DNA from: Candidatus Saccharimonadota bacterium
Lineage (GTDB): Bacteria; Patescibacteriota; Saccharimonadia; Saccharimonadales; UBA4665
Assembly: GCA_028286405.1 (NCBI GenBank)
Contig: JAQBRP010000011.1
Coordinates: 1 to 61,053 of the forward strand
Reading direction: 5' to 3'
DNA length: 61,053 nt
Positions 1-9,532 of this stretch are shown here, in pieces (within the stretch, counting starts at the first letter, position 1; each line of letters starts with the position of its first letter). The translations under genes and the position numbers were made by a program. The notes beneath the pieces are model-generated. The model saw nothing but the letters and a program-made list of their open reading frames with translations. It ran no database searches and was not told the DNA's origin.

Positions 1-99
1 GAGGCCCATGTCGCCTTCTTTGGCCTCAAAGTCAGCCGTCAGCTTGCGCTGCTTAGCAGTTAAGCCGTAGGCATTTGTTCCCGTTAATGTAATGACCAT
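1..99 (-). CDS. holA: DNA polymerase III delta subunit-like protein, N-terminal fragment (runs off left edge)
   Basis: Reverse frame reads MVITLTGTNAYGLTAKQRKLTADFEAKEGDMGL...; HolA-like N-terminus; TACAAT 8 nt upstream of ATG. Confidence 0.5.
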   Translation of the reverse strand, partial: MVITLTGTNAYGLTAKQRKLTADFEAKEGDMGL

Positions 100-135
100 T
101 ACAGAGTATTGTACCCCATTAACAGCCTCGGAAGG

Positions 136-200
136 CACTCCAGAAAGTAGTATATGTTTGATACCAAATTAGTATCAAACATATACTACTTTCTGGAGTG
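136..200. repeat. Palindromic repeat copy 1: perfect 29-bp inverted repeat with 7-nt loop
   Basis: cactccagaaagtagtatatgtttgatac-caaatta-gtatcaaacatatactactttctggagtg. Confidence 0.95.
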
Positions 201-272
201 TCCGCGGCCGAGCAGTGTAACAATTGGTACAGTACTTCGGTACGGAGTTTGTTATACTCTGTTCACTACCTT

Positions 273-2453
273 ATGGCGCGAGTGATTATTGTTTCTAACC
301 GACTGCCCGTCAGCGTCAAAAAACAAGACGGTAAACTAGTGTTTTCACAGAGCACTGGTGGCGTTGCTACTGGCCTGGCTTCTTATGCCAATAATCCGAA
401 CAATCGCTGGATCGGTTGGCCGGGCATTGCCAGCGATGAACTGACGCCAAATGAAAAGCGCGAAATTAGCCGCGAGCTAGCCCGCCACAACTGCTTGCCC
501 GTATTCCTCACTAAAAAGCAGATCGATGACTTTTACAACGGCTACAGCAACAGCATTCTATGGCCCCTATTCCACAACCTCCCGGTGCAGGGCAAGAAGC
601 ACCGCGAACAGTGGTGGCAGGGCTATCGCAAAGTGAACAAACTGTTTAGCGACGCGGTGCTTAAGGTCGCCCAGAATAATAGTCGCATTTGGGTGCACGA
701 TTACCAACTACTGCTGGTACCCGAGCTACTGCGCAGTGCTAATCCGGCTGCTAACATCGGCTTCTTTTCGCATATTCCCTTTCCGCGGCCCAAAGTATTT
801 ACTAAACTGCCCGAGGCCAAAAAACTAATCACCGGCATGCTCGGCGCTCGGCTGGTTGGCTTTCATACCACTGGTTACGTTAATAACTTCCTCGACACCT
901 GCGAGGAGCTCGATATTGGTACCGCCGGTAATGGCCAGATTCTGCTGGGCAACCGTATTATTCGCATAACTGATATGCCCATGGGCATTGATTACCAAAA
1001 GTATGCCGAGTCCGGCAAGTCAGCGGCCGTACGCGCCGCCGTACTGAAGTACAAGCTGCGCTACCGGGGCCAAAAAGTGATTGTGGCCGTCGACCGCCTT
1101 GACCCGTCCAAGGGCCTGGTGGAGCGCCTAGAAGCCTACCGCGAGTTCCTCCAGAACAATCAACGCATGCTGCGTGGCAAAGTAGTGCTCAGCATGGTGG
1201 CCGCCCCGTCGCGTACCGACATAGCTGTCTACAAAAAGCTCAAAATCAGACTCGACGAACTGGTGGCCGAAATCAACGCCGAATTTGGTACCAGGCGCTG
1301 GCAGCCCATCGACTACATGAACGTCTCGCTCCCCTTCGAAGAAGTCAGCGCCCTGCTGCAAATTGCCGACGTGGCCTTTATTGCACCTATGCGCGACGGC
1401 ATGAACCTGGTCGCCAAAGAATATGTAGCCAGCCGCCGTAAAAATGGCGTACTTATTTTAAGTGAAACCGCCGGAGCCGCTCAGGAGCTCAGTAATGCCC
1501 TGCTGGTAAATCCTGCCCACCGGGCCAGTGTTGTGGATGCCCTCGAAAAGTCGCTCACCATGCCAAAACGCGAACTTAAAAAGCGCTTTACCGCCATGCA
1601 AGAACAGCTATCGGCTAACACCGTGCAAAACTGGGCCGGCACCTTCATGAAGACCCTGCAACAGCCGGTACCCGGTACGCAAGTTATCCGTACGCCCAGC
1701 CTAACAACTGCCCGCGCTGCCAAAATTAAAAACAACTACAAAGTAACCAGCAAGCGCCTACTGTTGCTCGACTATGACGGCACCCTAATGCCGCACACCG
1801 AACACTATTCACACGCTGCGCCGCCCAAAAAGCTGCTCCACTTACTGGAATCTCTGTCGAATGACGAAAAAAACGAGGTGGTACTCATTAGCGGCCGCAG
1901 CAAGGGCGATTTGCAGGAGTGGTTTGGCAATGCCAACATTAACTTGATTGCCGAGCACGGCGCACTGATTAAATCGGCTGGTCACAAGACCTGGCACGAA
2001 ACCGTGCAATCCGGCCGCCGCTGGAAAAAGACCGTACTACCAATTTTGCAGACCTATACCGACCTAACGCCAAACGCCAGCATTGAAGAAAAGCAGTACT
2101 CACTGGTGTGGCATTACCGCCAGTCACCGGCCTTTGCCGCCCAGAAGAACTTGCAGATTCTGCACCGGGTACTACGCCCCCTCACCCGCCAGTTTGGCCT
2201 GGAGCTATTTAATGGCAGCAAAATACTAGAAATCAAAGATCCGGGTATTAACAAAGGCAATGCCGTGCGTCGCTGGCTGCGTCGTGAGCACGATTTTGTG
2301 CTGGTCATTGGCGACGACTTCACCGACGAAGATATGTTTGCTGCCGTACCAGCCAGTGCTACCACTATAAAGGTGGGCCGCGGGCGCACGATTGCCAGCT
2401 ACCGGGCCGCCAACTCCGAGGAGATCATAGACCTGCTCACCCAGCTTAAGTAA
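273..2453 (+). CDS. otsA: Bifunctional trehalose-6-phosphate synthase/phosphatase (OtsA-OtsB fusion)
   Basis: GT20 N-terminus (VIIVSNRLPVSV, GGVATGL, WVHDYQLLLVPELL) fused to HAD phosphatase (LLLLDYDGTL, VVLISGR, VIGDDFTDEDMF); start set to internal ATG because the track start lies inside the palindrome. Confidence 0.9.
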   Translation: MARVIIVSNRLPVSVKKQDGKLVFSQSTGGVATGLASYANNPNNRWIGWPGIASDELTPNEKREISRELARHNCLPVFLTKKQIDDFYNGYSNSILWPLFHNLPVQGKKHREQWWQGYRKVNKLFSDAVLKVAQNNSRIWVHDYQLLLVPELLRSANPAANIGFFSHIPFPRPKVFTKLPEAKKLITGMLGARLVGFHTTGYVNNFLDTCEELDIGTAGNGQILLGNRIIRITDMPMGIDYQKYAESGKSAAVRAAVLKYKLRYRGQKVIVAVDRLDPSKGLVERLEAYREFLQNNQRMLRGKVVLSMVAAPSRTDIAVYKKLKIRLDELVAEINAEFGTRRWQPIDYMNVSLPFEEVSALLQIADVAFIAPMRDGMNLVAKEYVASRRKNGVLILSETAGAAQELSNALLVNPAHRASVVDALEKSLTMPKRELKKRFTAMQEQLSANTVQNWAGTFMKTLQQPVPGTQVIRTPSLTTARAAKIKNNYKVTSKRLLLLDYDGTLMPHTEHYSHAAPPKKLLHLLESLSNDEKNEVVLISGRSKGDLQEWFGNANINLIAEHGALIKSAGHKTWHETVQSGRRWKKTVLPILQTYTDLTPNASIEEKQYSLVWHYRQSPAFAAQKNLQILHRVLRPLTRQFGLELFNGSKILEIKDPGINKGNAVRRWLRREHDFVLVIGDDFTDEDMFAAVPASATTIKVGRGRTIASYRAANSEEIIDLLTQLK

Positions 2454-2457
2454 ATAC

Positions 2458-2718
2458 TTACAGTCCCTTAAATAAATCTTCGAGGCTTATTTTGAGGCTA
2501 CGGCTAATCTTAAAAAGAGTGGCGATGGTGGGCTTGCGCCGACCCTGCTCAATAAATCCCATGTGCGATCGGTCAATATCACTTTTAGCCGCTAATGCCT
2601 CTTGAGACATGCCCTGCTTGCGCCTGGCAACGGCGATGCGCTTGCCCAATTCGGCATAGACCGCTTCTACGGATTTATTGCGGATTCGGAAGCGCTTACT
2701 ATTGTCATCGCTAAACAC
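2458..2718 (-). CDS. XRE-family HTH transcriptional regulator
   Basis: IAVARRKQGMSQEALAAKSDIDRSHMGFIEQGRRKPTIATLFKISRSL. Confidence 0.85.
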   Translation of the reverse strand: MFSDDNSKRFRIRNKSVEAVYAELGKRIAVARRKQGMSQEALAAKSDIDRSHMGFIEQGRRKPTIATLFKISRSLKISLEDLFKGL

Positions 2719-2814
2719 AAGTTAAGCTTAGAAAGATGATGCAATTTCAACCACTGACAAATGTCAGAGTTTAGTATATATTTATTGCTATAACAACTAA
2801 TTACTGGAGATACT

Positions 2815-3375
2815 ATGGCAAAGCAAAAGGAAGCAAAGCAATCATGGTTCAAGCGACACAAAGTACTAACCGTTATTCTGGCCCTCGTGGTAATAGGCAT
2901 TCTGGCCTCAGCACTTGGTGGCGGAGACGGTTCCAAAGGTAAGTCTTCAAATACCGCAAAGGCAGACACCGCAACTGTCGCTAAAGTTGGCGAAGCCGCT
3001 CGTGACGGGCGCTTTGAATTCACCGTTAAAAGTGTCGAATGCGGCAAAACTGTCGTCGGCGACAACCCTTACCTGACCAAGACAGCTCAGGGGCAATACT
3101 GCTTGCTAAATGTGAGCGTTAAGAACATTGGCGATAAAGCACAGACGCTGTTCTCGAGTAATCAAAAATTACTGAATGCTCAAGGCCAAGAATATTCGGC
3201 TGACGATACGGCCACCATTTACGCAGCTCCAAGCGGCGCTTCATGGCTCAACGACATCAACCCTGGCAACAGCGTTGACGGCACCATTGTATTCGACCTA
3301 CCGAAAGATCAGACACCAGCATCAGCCGAGCTGCACGACAGTGCCTTGTCTGGCGGCGTTAAAGTCAACCTGTAG
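2815..3375 (+). CDS. Membrane-anchored DUF4352-like protein
   Basis: N-terminal TM helix; secreted beta-rich domain (GEAARDGRFEFTVKSVECG...CLLNVSVKNIGDKAQTL). Confidence 0.65.
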   Translation: MAKQKEAKQSWFKRHKVLTVILALVVIGILASALGGGDGSKGKSSNTAKADTATVAKVGEAARDGRFEFTVKSVECGKTVVGDNPYLTKTAQGQYCLLNVSVKNIGDKAQTLFSSNQKLLNAQGQEYSADDTATIYAAPSGASWLNDINPGNSVDGTIVFDLPKDQTPASAELHDSALSGGVKVNL

Positions 3376-4249
3376 TACGTTTTGGCTTTTGGCAGTGGGG
3401 GCACAGATGTGTCCCCCGCCCCGCAACGCGAGTTTTGATAATAGTGGTTCCGCAACGCGGGCAAGCCTGCCCTTCGCGGCGGAAAACGTTGGCAAAGGTC
3501 ATATAGCTGCCCTTGTTGCCCTCGGCATCCACGTAGGTGTGATTACTGCTGCCACCTTTATCGATGCTCAGTTGCAGCACGTCGCGTAAGCTCGTGTATA
3601 AAGCTTTAAATTTGGCGGGACCCAGGTCGCGAACCAGCGTTGTGGGGTGAATTTTGGCACCCCACAAGCTCTCGTCAGCATAAATGTTGCCAACGCCAGC
3701 CACCACGGTTTGGTCGAGCAGTACGGCCTTAATATTGCTGTTTTTACGGCGCAGTAGTCGGTCGCGGAATTGTTGCCAGGTAAAATCAGCGGCCAGCGGC
3801 TCTGGGCCGACTTTTTTGAAAAAGTCGAGCTGCAGTATTTCGGCAGTTGGCAGTAGGCGCACCCAGCCAAACTTGCGCTGATCATTAAAAAATAACGAGC
3901 TGCCATCGGTGAATTGCAGCGTGACGCGGGTTGATTTGTCGGGCAGCCTACCTACCAAGCTAGCACTCGGGTGCCCGGCACCAAAGTGCGCACTGTCACT
4001 GTTAAACACCAGCTGGCCGGTCATTTTTAAATGAATAATCAGCGAGTATTTTGACGATAATTCAATCAGTAAGACCTTGGCGCGTCGGGTCACCGCGACC
4101 ACACTCGCCTGAATTAAAAATTCGCTCACATCTGCTGGGGCGTTTGGGAAACTTTTGGGGTTATCAAATTGTACGGCAGACACGGTGCGGCCTGGCAGCA
4201 AACGCTGCAGACCCACTTTAACAGTCTCAACCTCTGGTAACTCTGGCAT
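3365..4249 (-). CDS. mutM: Formamidopyrimidine-DNA glycosylase
   Basis: MPELPEVETVKVGL N-terminus; C-terminal zinc finger CPRCGTTIIKTRVAGRGTHLCPHCQ. Confidence 0.95.
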   Translation of the reverse strand: MPELPEVETVKVGLQRLLPGRTVSAVQFDNPKSFPNAPADVSEFLIQASVVAVTRRAKVLLIELSSKYSLIIHLKMTGQLVFNSDSAHFGAGHPSASLVGRLPDKSTRVTLQFTDGSSLFFNDQRKFGWVRLLPTAEILQLDFFKKVGPEPLAADFTWQQFRDRLLRRKNSNIKAVLLDQTVVAGVGNIYADESLWGAKIHPTTLVRDLGPAKFKALYTSLRDVLQLSIDKGGSSNHTYVDAEGNKGSYMTFANVFRREGQACPRCGTTIIKTRVAGRGTHLCPHCQKPKRTTG

Positions 4250-4256
4250 ATCTCCC

Positions 4257-4264
4257 AGTATACT
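4257..4264. promoter_or_regulatory. Palindromic -10 AGTATACT shared by divergent mutM and the 4273 gene
   Basis: TATACT reads on both strands, 7 nt from mutM ATG and 8 nt from the 4273 ATG. Confidence 0.7.
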
Positions 4265-4272
4265 GTAGGCAT

Positions 4273-4509
4273 ATGGATTCCCTTTTTAACATCTTAAAGC
4301 GCAAAGACTACGATATGCCTCCCGAAGTGGCCGCTATTAAGCAGTACATTCGCGACGAGTTCCACGCGGAAGTTGAGGTATTGCTACGCGAAAAGGACAT
4401 CGTAATTGTGGGCCGAAGCTCGGCGCTGATTGGCAGCCTGCGACTGCACGGGCCGCACATTAAAAAAGCCGCTCAAACAGATAAGCGGCTGGTGTTTCGA
4501 ATTGGCTAA
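4273..4509 (+). CDS. Small hypothetical protein (DUF721-like fold suggested)
   Basis: 78 aa ORF with leaderless-type promoter TATACT-8-ATG. Confidence 0.6.
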   Translation: MDSLFNILKRKDYDMPPEVAAIKQYIRDEFHAEVEVLLREKDIVIVGRSSALIGSLRLHGPHIKKAAQTDKRLVFRIG

Positions 4510-5088
4510 TTACAGACTAGTGTTGTCGGTCAGATCGCCAAAGCTGGGGATTTGAGCTTCAAAAAGTGCCAGGGTTAGCGGCAGGTTGCCCTTATAGGTT
4601 TTGACACCACCACAGCTGGTTGCCCAAAAACGCTGGATGGTCTGGCTGCCATCGTGTATTTCGAAAATGTAGCGCTGGCCAGTAGGACAGTAGCCTCGGT
4701 CATCTTTGAGACCCTCGTCGGTATTACCCTCTGTAAAGCCGGCCCGGCTGAGGGCACTCAGGAATTCGCCAAATGCATTGGTAGTGACCGGATAAGTGCT
4801 ACTGGCTACGACATTGCCATCAAAACCTTGTGAGACATCCAGAGTGGCCGTTTGGTTGGTGATACTAATCTGAGCTTCGTTGTGGCTCTCAGCGGCAGTT
4901 ATGGGGCCAATAATGGTCTCTGTTACCGTCACATTACTATCGTCGACGTAGCTGATGAGTTCGCGCTTGGTTTCGGGTACCTTACTATCGCCACCACTGC
5001 GCATAATCAGCGCAATTACCACAAACAGCAGGACTATAACCAGTCCGATGCCGACAATGTAGCGTAGATTTCGTCCTTCACCGTACAT
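4510..5088 (-). CDS. Hypothetical single-pass membrane protein
   Basis: N-terminal TM YIVGIGLVIVLLFVVIALIM; intact ORF. Confidence 0.6.
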   Translation of the reverse strand: MYGEGRNLRYIVGIGLVIVLLFVVIALIMRSGGDSKVPETKRELISYVDDSNVTVTETIIGPITAAESHNEAQISITNQTATLDVSQGFDGNVVASSTYPVTTNAFGEFLSALSRAGFTEGNTDEGLKDDRGYCPTGQRYIFEIHDGSQTIQRFWATSCGGVKTYKGNLPLTLALFEAQIPSFGDLTDNTSL

Positions 5089-5207
5089 ATATAACTTATA
5101 GTACCACAGTTAATTGTATTTGGCAATAGTGTTTCGGTACTCTAACAGGGGGGCGAAGCCCGATCGATAATACTTTTGGTTAAAATCTGCCATAATGGAG
5201 CAAGACT

Positions 5208-5648
5208 ATGAAGCTTACCTATCAAACCGGTGTTGCCGCCCTGATTCACCTGGCCGTCATTAGCCTGTTTAACATCTTAAACGGGGTACATTCCAGTGTG
5301 CAGACGTGCACCAACGCCAGTAACGACTGCGTGGGTAATATTATTACCTCTATGCTGTACTTTATGCTGCTCACCTTCTGGTTCGCCGCTTTGTGGATTT
5401 TGGCTGCTGCCGCCCAAGATCGGCGCAGCCGCAAGTTAGCATTTTTACTGATTGGTTGTGAGGGTCTCGTTATAATGGTGTCCCTGTTCAACGCCCAACA
5501 CCATAACAGTTGGCTGGGCCTCATAACTAGCCTGGTTGATGCTGCTCTGGCTACCTGGGTTGCGCTGCTGGCCCTGCGCATATTTGTTGCTGGGGGTGGT
5601 CGGGTTACCGCCTCTACGCGCAGCCGACGCCGACGCTTATCTAACTAA
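5208..5648 (+). CDS. Hypothetical multi-pass membrane protein
   Basis: 146 aa, several hydrophobic helices. Confidence 0.55.
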   Translation: MKLTYQTGVAALIHLAVISLFNILNGVHSSVQTCTNASNDCVGNIITSMLYFMLLTFWFAALWILAAAAQDRRSRKLAFLLIGCEGLVIMVSLFNAQHHNSWLGLITSLVDAALATWVALLALRIFVAGGGRVTASTRSRRRRLSN

Positions 5649-5650
5649 CA

Positions 5651-5917
5651 CTATTCGCAAACATCCGACTGGCTCTTGAGTAGACTGCCGAGAGTGCCAG
5701 AAGAATCGCAGAGATCGTTTTTAACGTTCAAGTTCTCGCCCGCCTGACTTTGCAGGCTCGTCAGCGTGTTCTTAGCATCACGCACTTCTTGCAGGGCTCG
5801 GTACGCGACTAAACCTGTTACTGCTAGTACGGCAATAAATATCACACTAAAGAAAACCAAGAAAAAATTTAGTACTTTAACTTGCCGAGACAACTTTCGT
5901 ATAAGGGCTTCGTCCAT
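5651..5917 (-). CDS. Hypothetical membrane protein
   Basis: 88 aa, one TM (VLNFFLVFFSVIFIAVLAVTGLVAY). Confidence 0.55.
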   Translation of the reverse strand: MDEALIRKLSRQVKVLNFFLVFFSVIFIAVLAVTGLVAYRALQEVRDAKNTLTSLQSQAGENLNVKNDLCDSSGTLGSLLKSQSDVCE

Positions 5918-5919
5918 CG

Positions 5920-6354
5920 TTATAACTCCTTTATTGCGTTACAGAATTCTTGAGGATACTTGCGAAGCAATCGCTCTGCTGCAACTTCGGGCGTACACCA
6001 TGCGAACTCTTGCTCGGGGCCATTCGGATCAAGTGTAATAACCGAATCGGCCGGCAATTGTACTCGATACGGCATAAGTATCAGTGGCACCCGCGCATCA
6101 CCGACGGGTATGGTTATGTTACTCAGAACAGTAGCCATGTGCTCTGCTGGACCGTCATAAGCAATGCCGATTTCTTCTTGTAGTTCACGCCGCAGCGTTT
6201 GCACAAAATCTTCACCTGGCTCCATACGACCACCAGGCAGGTCCCAGTGAGCTGGATTGTCATCCCACGCTGGTACAGCCAGCAACAAAATTTCGCCCTT
6301 TTCGTTTTGCGCCACTGCTTTGATGCCAATTTGGAATAGCTGCTCCGTCGCCAT
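5920..6354 (-). CDS. NUDIX hydrolase
   Basis: Nudix box region GGRMEPGEDFVQTLRRELQEEIGI; SD AAGGAG. Confidence 0.9.
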   Translation of the reverse strand: MATEQLFQIGIKAVAQNEKGEILLLAVPAWDDNPAHWDLPGGRMEPGEDFVQTLRRELQEEIGIAYDGPAEHMATVLSNITIPVGDARVPLILMPYRVQLPADSVITLDPNGPEQEFAWCTPEVAAERLLRKYPQEFCNAIKEL

Positions 6355-6369
6355 GTTATCTCCTTACAT

Positions 6370-6831
6370 TTACGTTCGTAGGGTAGCGATTAGTCGCTGG
6401 GGGTCGATGAGTAAATCAAGCGCATCGTTGATCGATGGCATGACAATATCAGAATTTAGCAGTGTTTGGATGTGGACTCCTTCTGCTTGCAGTGTAACTA
6501 TGCGGAGTGCCACGGTCTTCATTAACTCTAAATCTATGAGGCCATTTCCGATCGACACACACGTTTCAGCATTAAACTCTGCTGCGAGATTCTTCTTAGC
6601 TGTAGCGTCGGCAGCCAGTCTCCATTCAATGCCGAGCTCACGGCTCAGCTCATCCGCGTCATTGCGAGTATTACCAGTGAAGAACACTATTTTATAGTCA
6701 GCGGAGCGCAACTTCTGTAAACGCTCTTTAACTCCTTCAGGTATGACTCCCGCGACCGATAATGTACCGTTCAGGTCTAGAATAATGGTTTCGATTGTAA
6801 GTGGATCGCGGCCCGGAATATTAAATAGCAT
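6370..6831 (-). CDS. HAD hydrolase of the soluble P-type ATPase-like group
   Basis: IETIILDLNGTLSVAG; IVFFTGNTRNDA; VSIGNGLIDLELMK. Confidence 0.75.
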   Translation of the reverse strand: MLFNIPGRDPLTIETIILDLNGTLSVAGVIPEGVKERLQKLRSADYKIVFFTGNTRNDADELSRELGIEWRLAADATAKKNLAAEFNAETCVSIGNGLIDLELMKTVALRIVTLQAEGVHIQTLLNSDIVMPSINDALDLLIDPQRLIATLRT

Positions 6832-9485
6832 TATAGTTCACCCCAGTTATCGCCGATGGTGACATCAACATCGAGGCGCACCGGCAGCTTGTATACATCT
6901 TGCATGGCTGTCTTGAGTAAGTCGGCAATTTGGTTGGCGACGGGCTCGGGGCACTCCACTAAAATTGAGTCGTGAATCTGTAATAGCTGGCGGCAGTTGT
7001 TGTGCTGGGCAGCCAGTAACTTGTCGACCTCGATCATGGCCAGCTTCATAAGGTCGGCTTCGGTTCCCTGAATCGGCATGTTAATGGCCGCCCGTTCGGC
7101 ACCAGAACGCACCATGAAGTTACTGGAGTGAATGTCGGGCATTGGGCGGCGACGGCCAAGCAACGTTTCGACGTAGTTATCTTTGCGAGCTTGTTCGAGC
7201 ACCCGGTCCATATAGTCGAATAGTGGTCGGCGCAGGTCTTTGTAGCGCTTAATGAAGCCGGCTGCCTGCTCAAATGTCATATTGGCGGCAATGGCTAGAC
7301 CGTGCGGGCTCATGCCATACAAAATACCGAAGTTAATAACCTTAGCCGCTCGGCGCATTTGCTTGGTGACGTCTTCTGGCTCGCGTTCGTATACCTGGGC
7401 GGCGGTGGTTAGGTGAATATCGGCACCGCGGTTAAACATTTCGATGAGCTCGGTGTCTTTGGCTAGCACCGCAGCGAGCCGCAGCTCAAACTGTGAGTAG
7501 TCGGCGCTGACTAGCTTCATGCCCTTCCCGGCTACAAAGGCGGTACGGATGTGTCGGCCCAGGTCGGTGCGAGTTGGAATGTTCTGCAAGTTCGGATCGG
7601 TCGAACTTAAGCGGCCAGTTTGGGCCACCGTTAAGTTGAAAGTGGTGTGTACCCGTGAGTTTTCGTCGACCAGTTTAGGCAGCGTGTCGACGTAGGTGCT
7701 TTTCAGCTTGGCCACTTCACGATACTGCGTAATAAGATCAATGATTGGGTGTTGCCTACGCAGCTTGTCGAGCTCGCTGGCCGCTGTTGAGTAGCCGGTT
7801 TTACCCTTTTTAATACCTTGAGTGGGCAACTCTAGTTTAGTGAACAGAATTTCCGCTAGCTGACCGGGGCTAGCGATATTAAACTCCTGATCGGCGTGGC
7901 CGTAAATTTGCTGCTCGTAATCGGAAATGGCATCGTCAATTTGCTCGGCGAACTTAGCCATGTACTTGGTGTCCAGCTCGATACCGGTGTGCTCCATGCG
8001 GGCCAGCACTGGAATAACCGGCCATTCAACGTCGCGTACTAGTTCTGGGAACTTCGGAATCAGTTTAATACCGATTGCCTGTTGTTCGTATAATGCCTTA
8101 ATAACAGATACAATCTCGGCCGCCCGGCTTATTAATTCGTCGTTGTCGAGATCTTCAAACGATGAGCCTTCGTAGCCGAGGTCGGCTTGGGCTAGCTCGG
8201 TAAGTGTTTGTTCCCGGCGCAAGCTATCGAGCACAAACGAACCAATTAATACGTCGTGCTCAACCGCCGGTAGCTTTTTGCTGCCCAGCTCGATGAGCAT
8301 TTTGAGGGTGGCTTTAACATCGTAGCCCACCAATGATTTTGCTGATTCGAGCAGTTCCACAACTGCCTTGGCTGGCAACTTGCTGAGGTCCAAGGTGTAG
8401 GTGGTCTTACCATCGGTGCTCAGTATAAGCAGTTGCGGATTACGCCCATGCTTGCCGCCGCAACGGGAGTGCACAAATAGCGTTTTTGCCTCTGATACCT
8501 TCAATCCGTCGAGGGCAGCTTTGGTGCTTACCATAGTGTTCTTTCCAACCGGTAGATCCGAATTAGTGCTGGGCCGATCTTCGACAGCCACCTGCATGAT
8601 TTCTGGTAGCTGGCGGGCTAGCGAGCGGAACTCCAGTTTTTGCAGTAGTTCTAACAGCTCAGCCGGGTCACACTTACTGCCATCAACTTCTTTTAAGTCG
8701 AGCTTAATGGGTGCGTCAGTCCAAATGCGGGCCAGCTCTTTACTAAGGTAAGCTAGGTCTTTGCCGGCTTCCAGTTTTTTGCGCAATGAATCCTTGACTA
8801 GGGCTAAGTTGTCATACACGCCATCGAGCGTTTTGTACTCTTGCAACAGATCAAGCGCGCCTTTTTCACCAATGCCAGGAACGCCCGGAATGTTGTCGGA
8901 GGAGTCGCCTTTTAATGACTTAAGGTCCAAAAATTGATCCACGGCGATACCGTACTTGGCCGTAAAGCTCTTTGGTGAATACAATTCGATGTTGCTGAGG
9001 CCTTTTTTGAGGGCGTACATGTGCACATGGTCGTTCACCAGCTGCAGCATATCGAGGTCGGAGCTGATCAGCATGGTGTCGATTCCCTGGTCGGTGGCCT
9101 GCACCGCCAATGCTCCCATAATGTCGTCAGCTTCGTAATCATCGAGTTCGTACAGCGGCCAACCGAAAGCTTCCAGTAGTTGATGTAACACCGGTATTTG
9201 CTCATAAAAATCGGCGGGGGCTGGTTTGCGACCGGCTTTGTATTCCGGGTACAGTTCCAGGCGTCGACGTATGTTGGTTTTGGGCTTGTCCCAGGCCACT
9301 GCTACGTAGTCGGGCTTCAGTCGCTTAATAACTTCTAGCGCCATGCTAGCGAAGCCAAATACACCGCCGGTAGGGGTACCGTCTTTGGTGCTCAAGTTGG
9401 GCATAGCATAGTAGCCACGGTAAAACACGCTCTTGCCGTCAATCACTACCAACCGCTTTGCGCTTTTGTTTACCTCTGTTGCCAT
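6831..9485 (-). CDS. polA: DNA polymerase I
   Basis: 5' nuclease domain (VVIDGKSVFYRGYYAM) and family A polymerase motifs (SADYSQFELRLAA, RRAAKVINFGILYG, IHDSILVECP); start trimmed to MATEVNKS. Confidence 0.95.
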   Translation of the reverse strand: MATEVNKSAKRLVVIDGKSVFYRGYYAMPNLSTKDGTPTGGVFGFASMALEVIKRLKPDYVAVAWDKPKTNIRRRLELYPEYKAGRKPAPADFYEQIPVLHQLLEAFGWPLYELDDYEADDIMGALAVQATDQGIDTMLISSDLDMLQLVNDHVHMYALKKGLSNIELYSPKSFTAKYGIAVDQFLDLKSLKGDSSDNIPGVPGIGEKGALDLLQEYKTLDGVYDNLALVKDSLRKKLEAGKDLAYLSKELARIWTDAPIKLDLKEVDGSKCDPAELLELLQKLEFRSLARQLPEIMQVAVEDRPSTNSDLPVGKNTMVSTKAALDGLKVSEAKTLFVHSRCGGKHGRNPQLLILSTDGKTTYTLDLSKLPAKAVVELLESAKSLVGYDVKATLKMLIELGSKKLPAVEHDVLIGSFVLDSLRREQTLTELAQADLGYEGSSFEDLDNDELISRAAEIVSVIKALYEQQAIGIKLIPKFPELVRDVEWPVIPVLARMEHTGIELDTKYMAKFAEQIDDAISDYEQQIYGHADQEFNIASPGQLAEILFTKLELPTQGIKKGKTGYSTAASELDKLRRQHPIIDLITQYREVAKLKSTYVDTLPKLVDENSRVHTTFNLTVAQTGRLSSTDPNLQNIPTRTDLGRHIRTAFVAGKGMKLVSADYSQFELRLAAVLAKDTELIEMFNRGADIHLTTAAQVYEREPEDVTKQMRRAAKVINFGILYGMSPHGLAIAANMTFEQAAGFIKRYKDLRRPLFDYMDRVLEQARKDNYVETLLGRRRPMPDIHSSNFMVRSGAERAAINMPIQGTEADLMKLAMIEVDKLLAAQHNNCRQLLQIHDSILVECPEPVANQIADLLKTAMQDVYKLPVRLDVDVTIGDNWGEL

Positions 9486-9532
9486 ATCAACAGTATAGCT
9501 CACGGTCGCCAGTCGCCGTATACTAAAAATAT

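Noticed and set aside
198-272. ORF-track GTG start of the OtsA-OtsB gene inside palindrome copy 1
   Set aside because: Start lies in the repeat arm; the conserved N-terminus begins at ATG 273 with TATACT just upstream.
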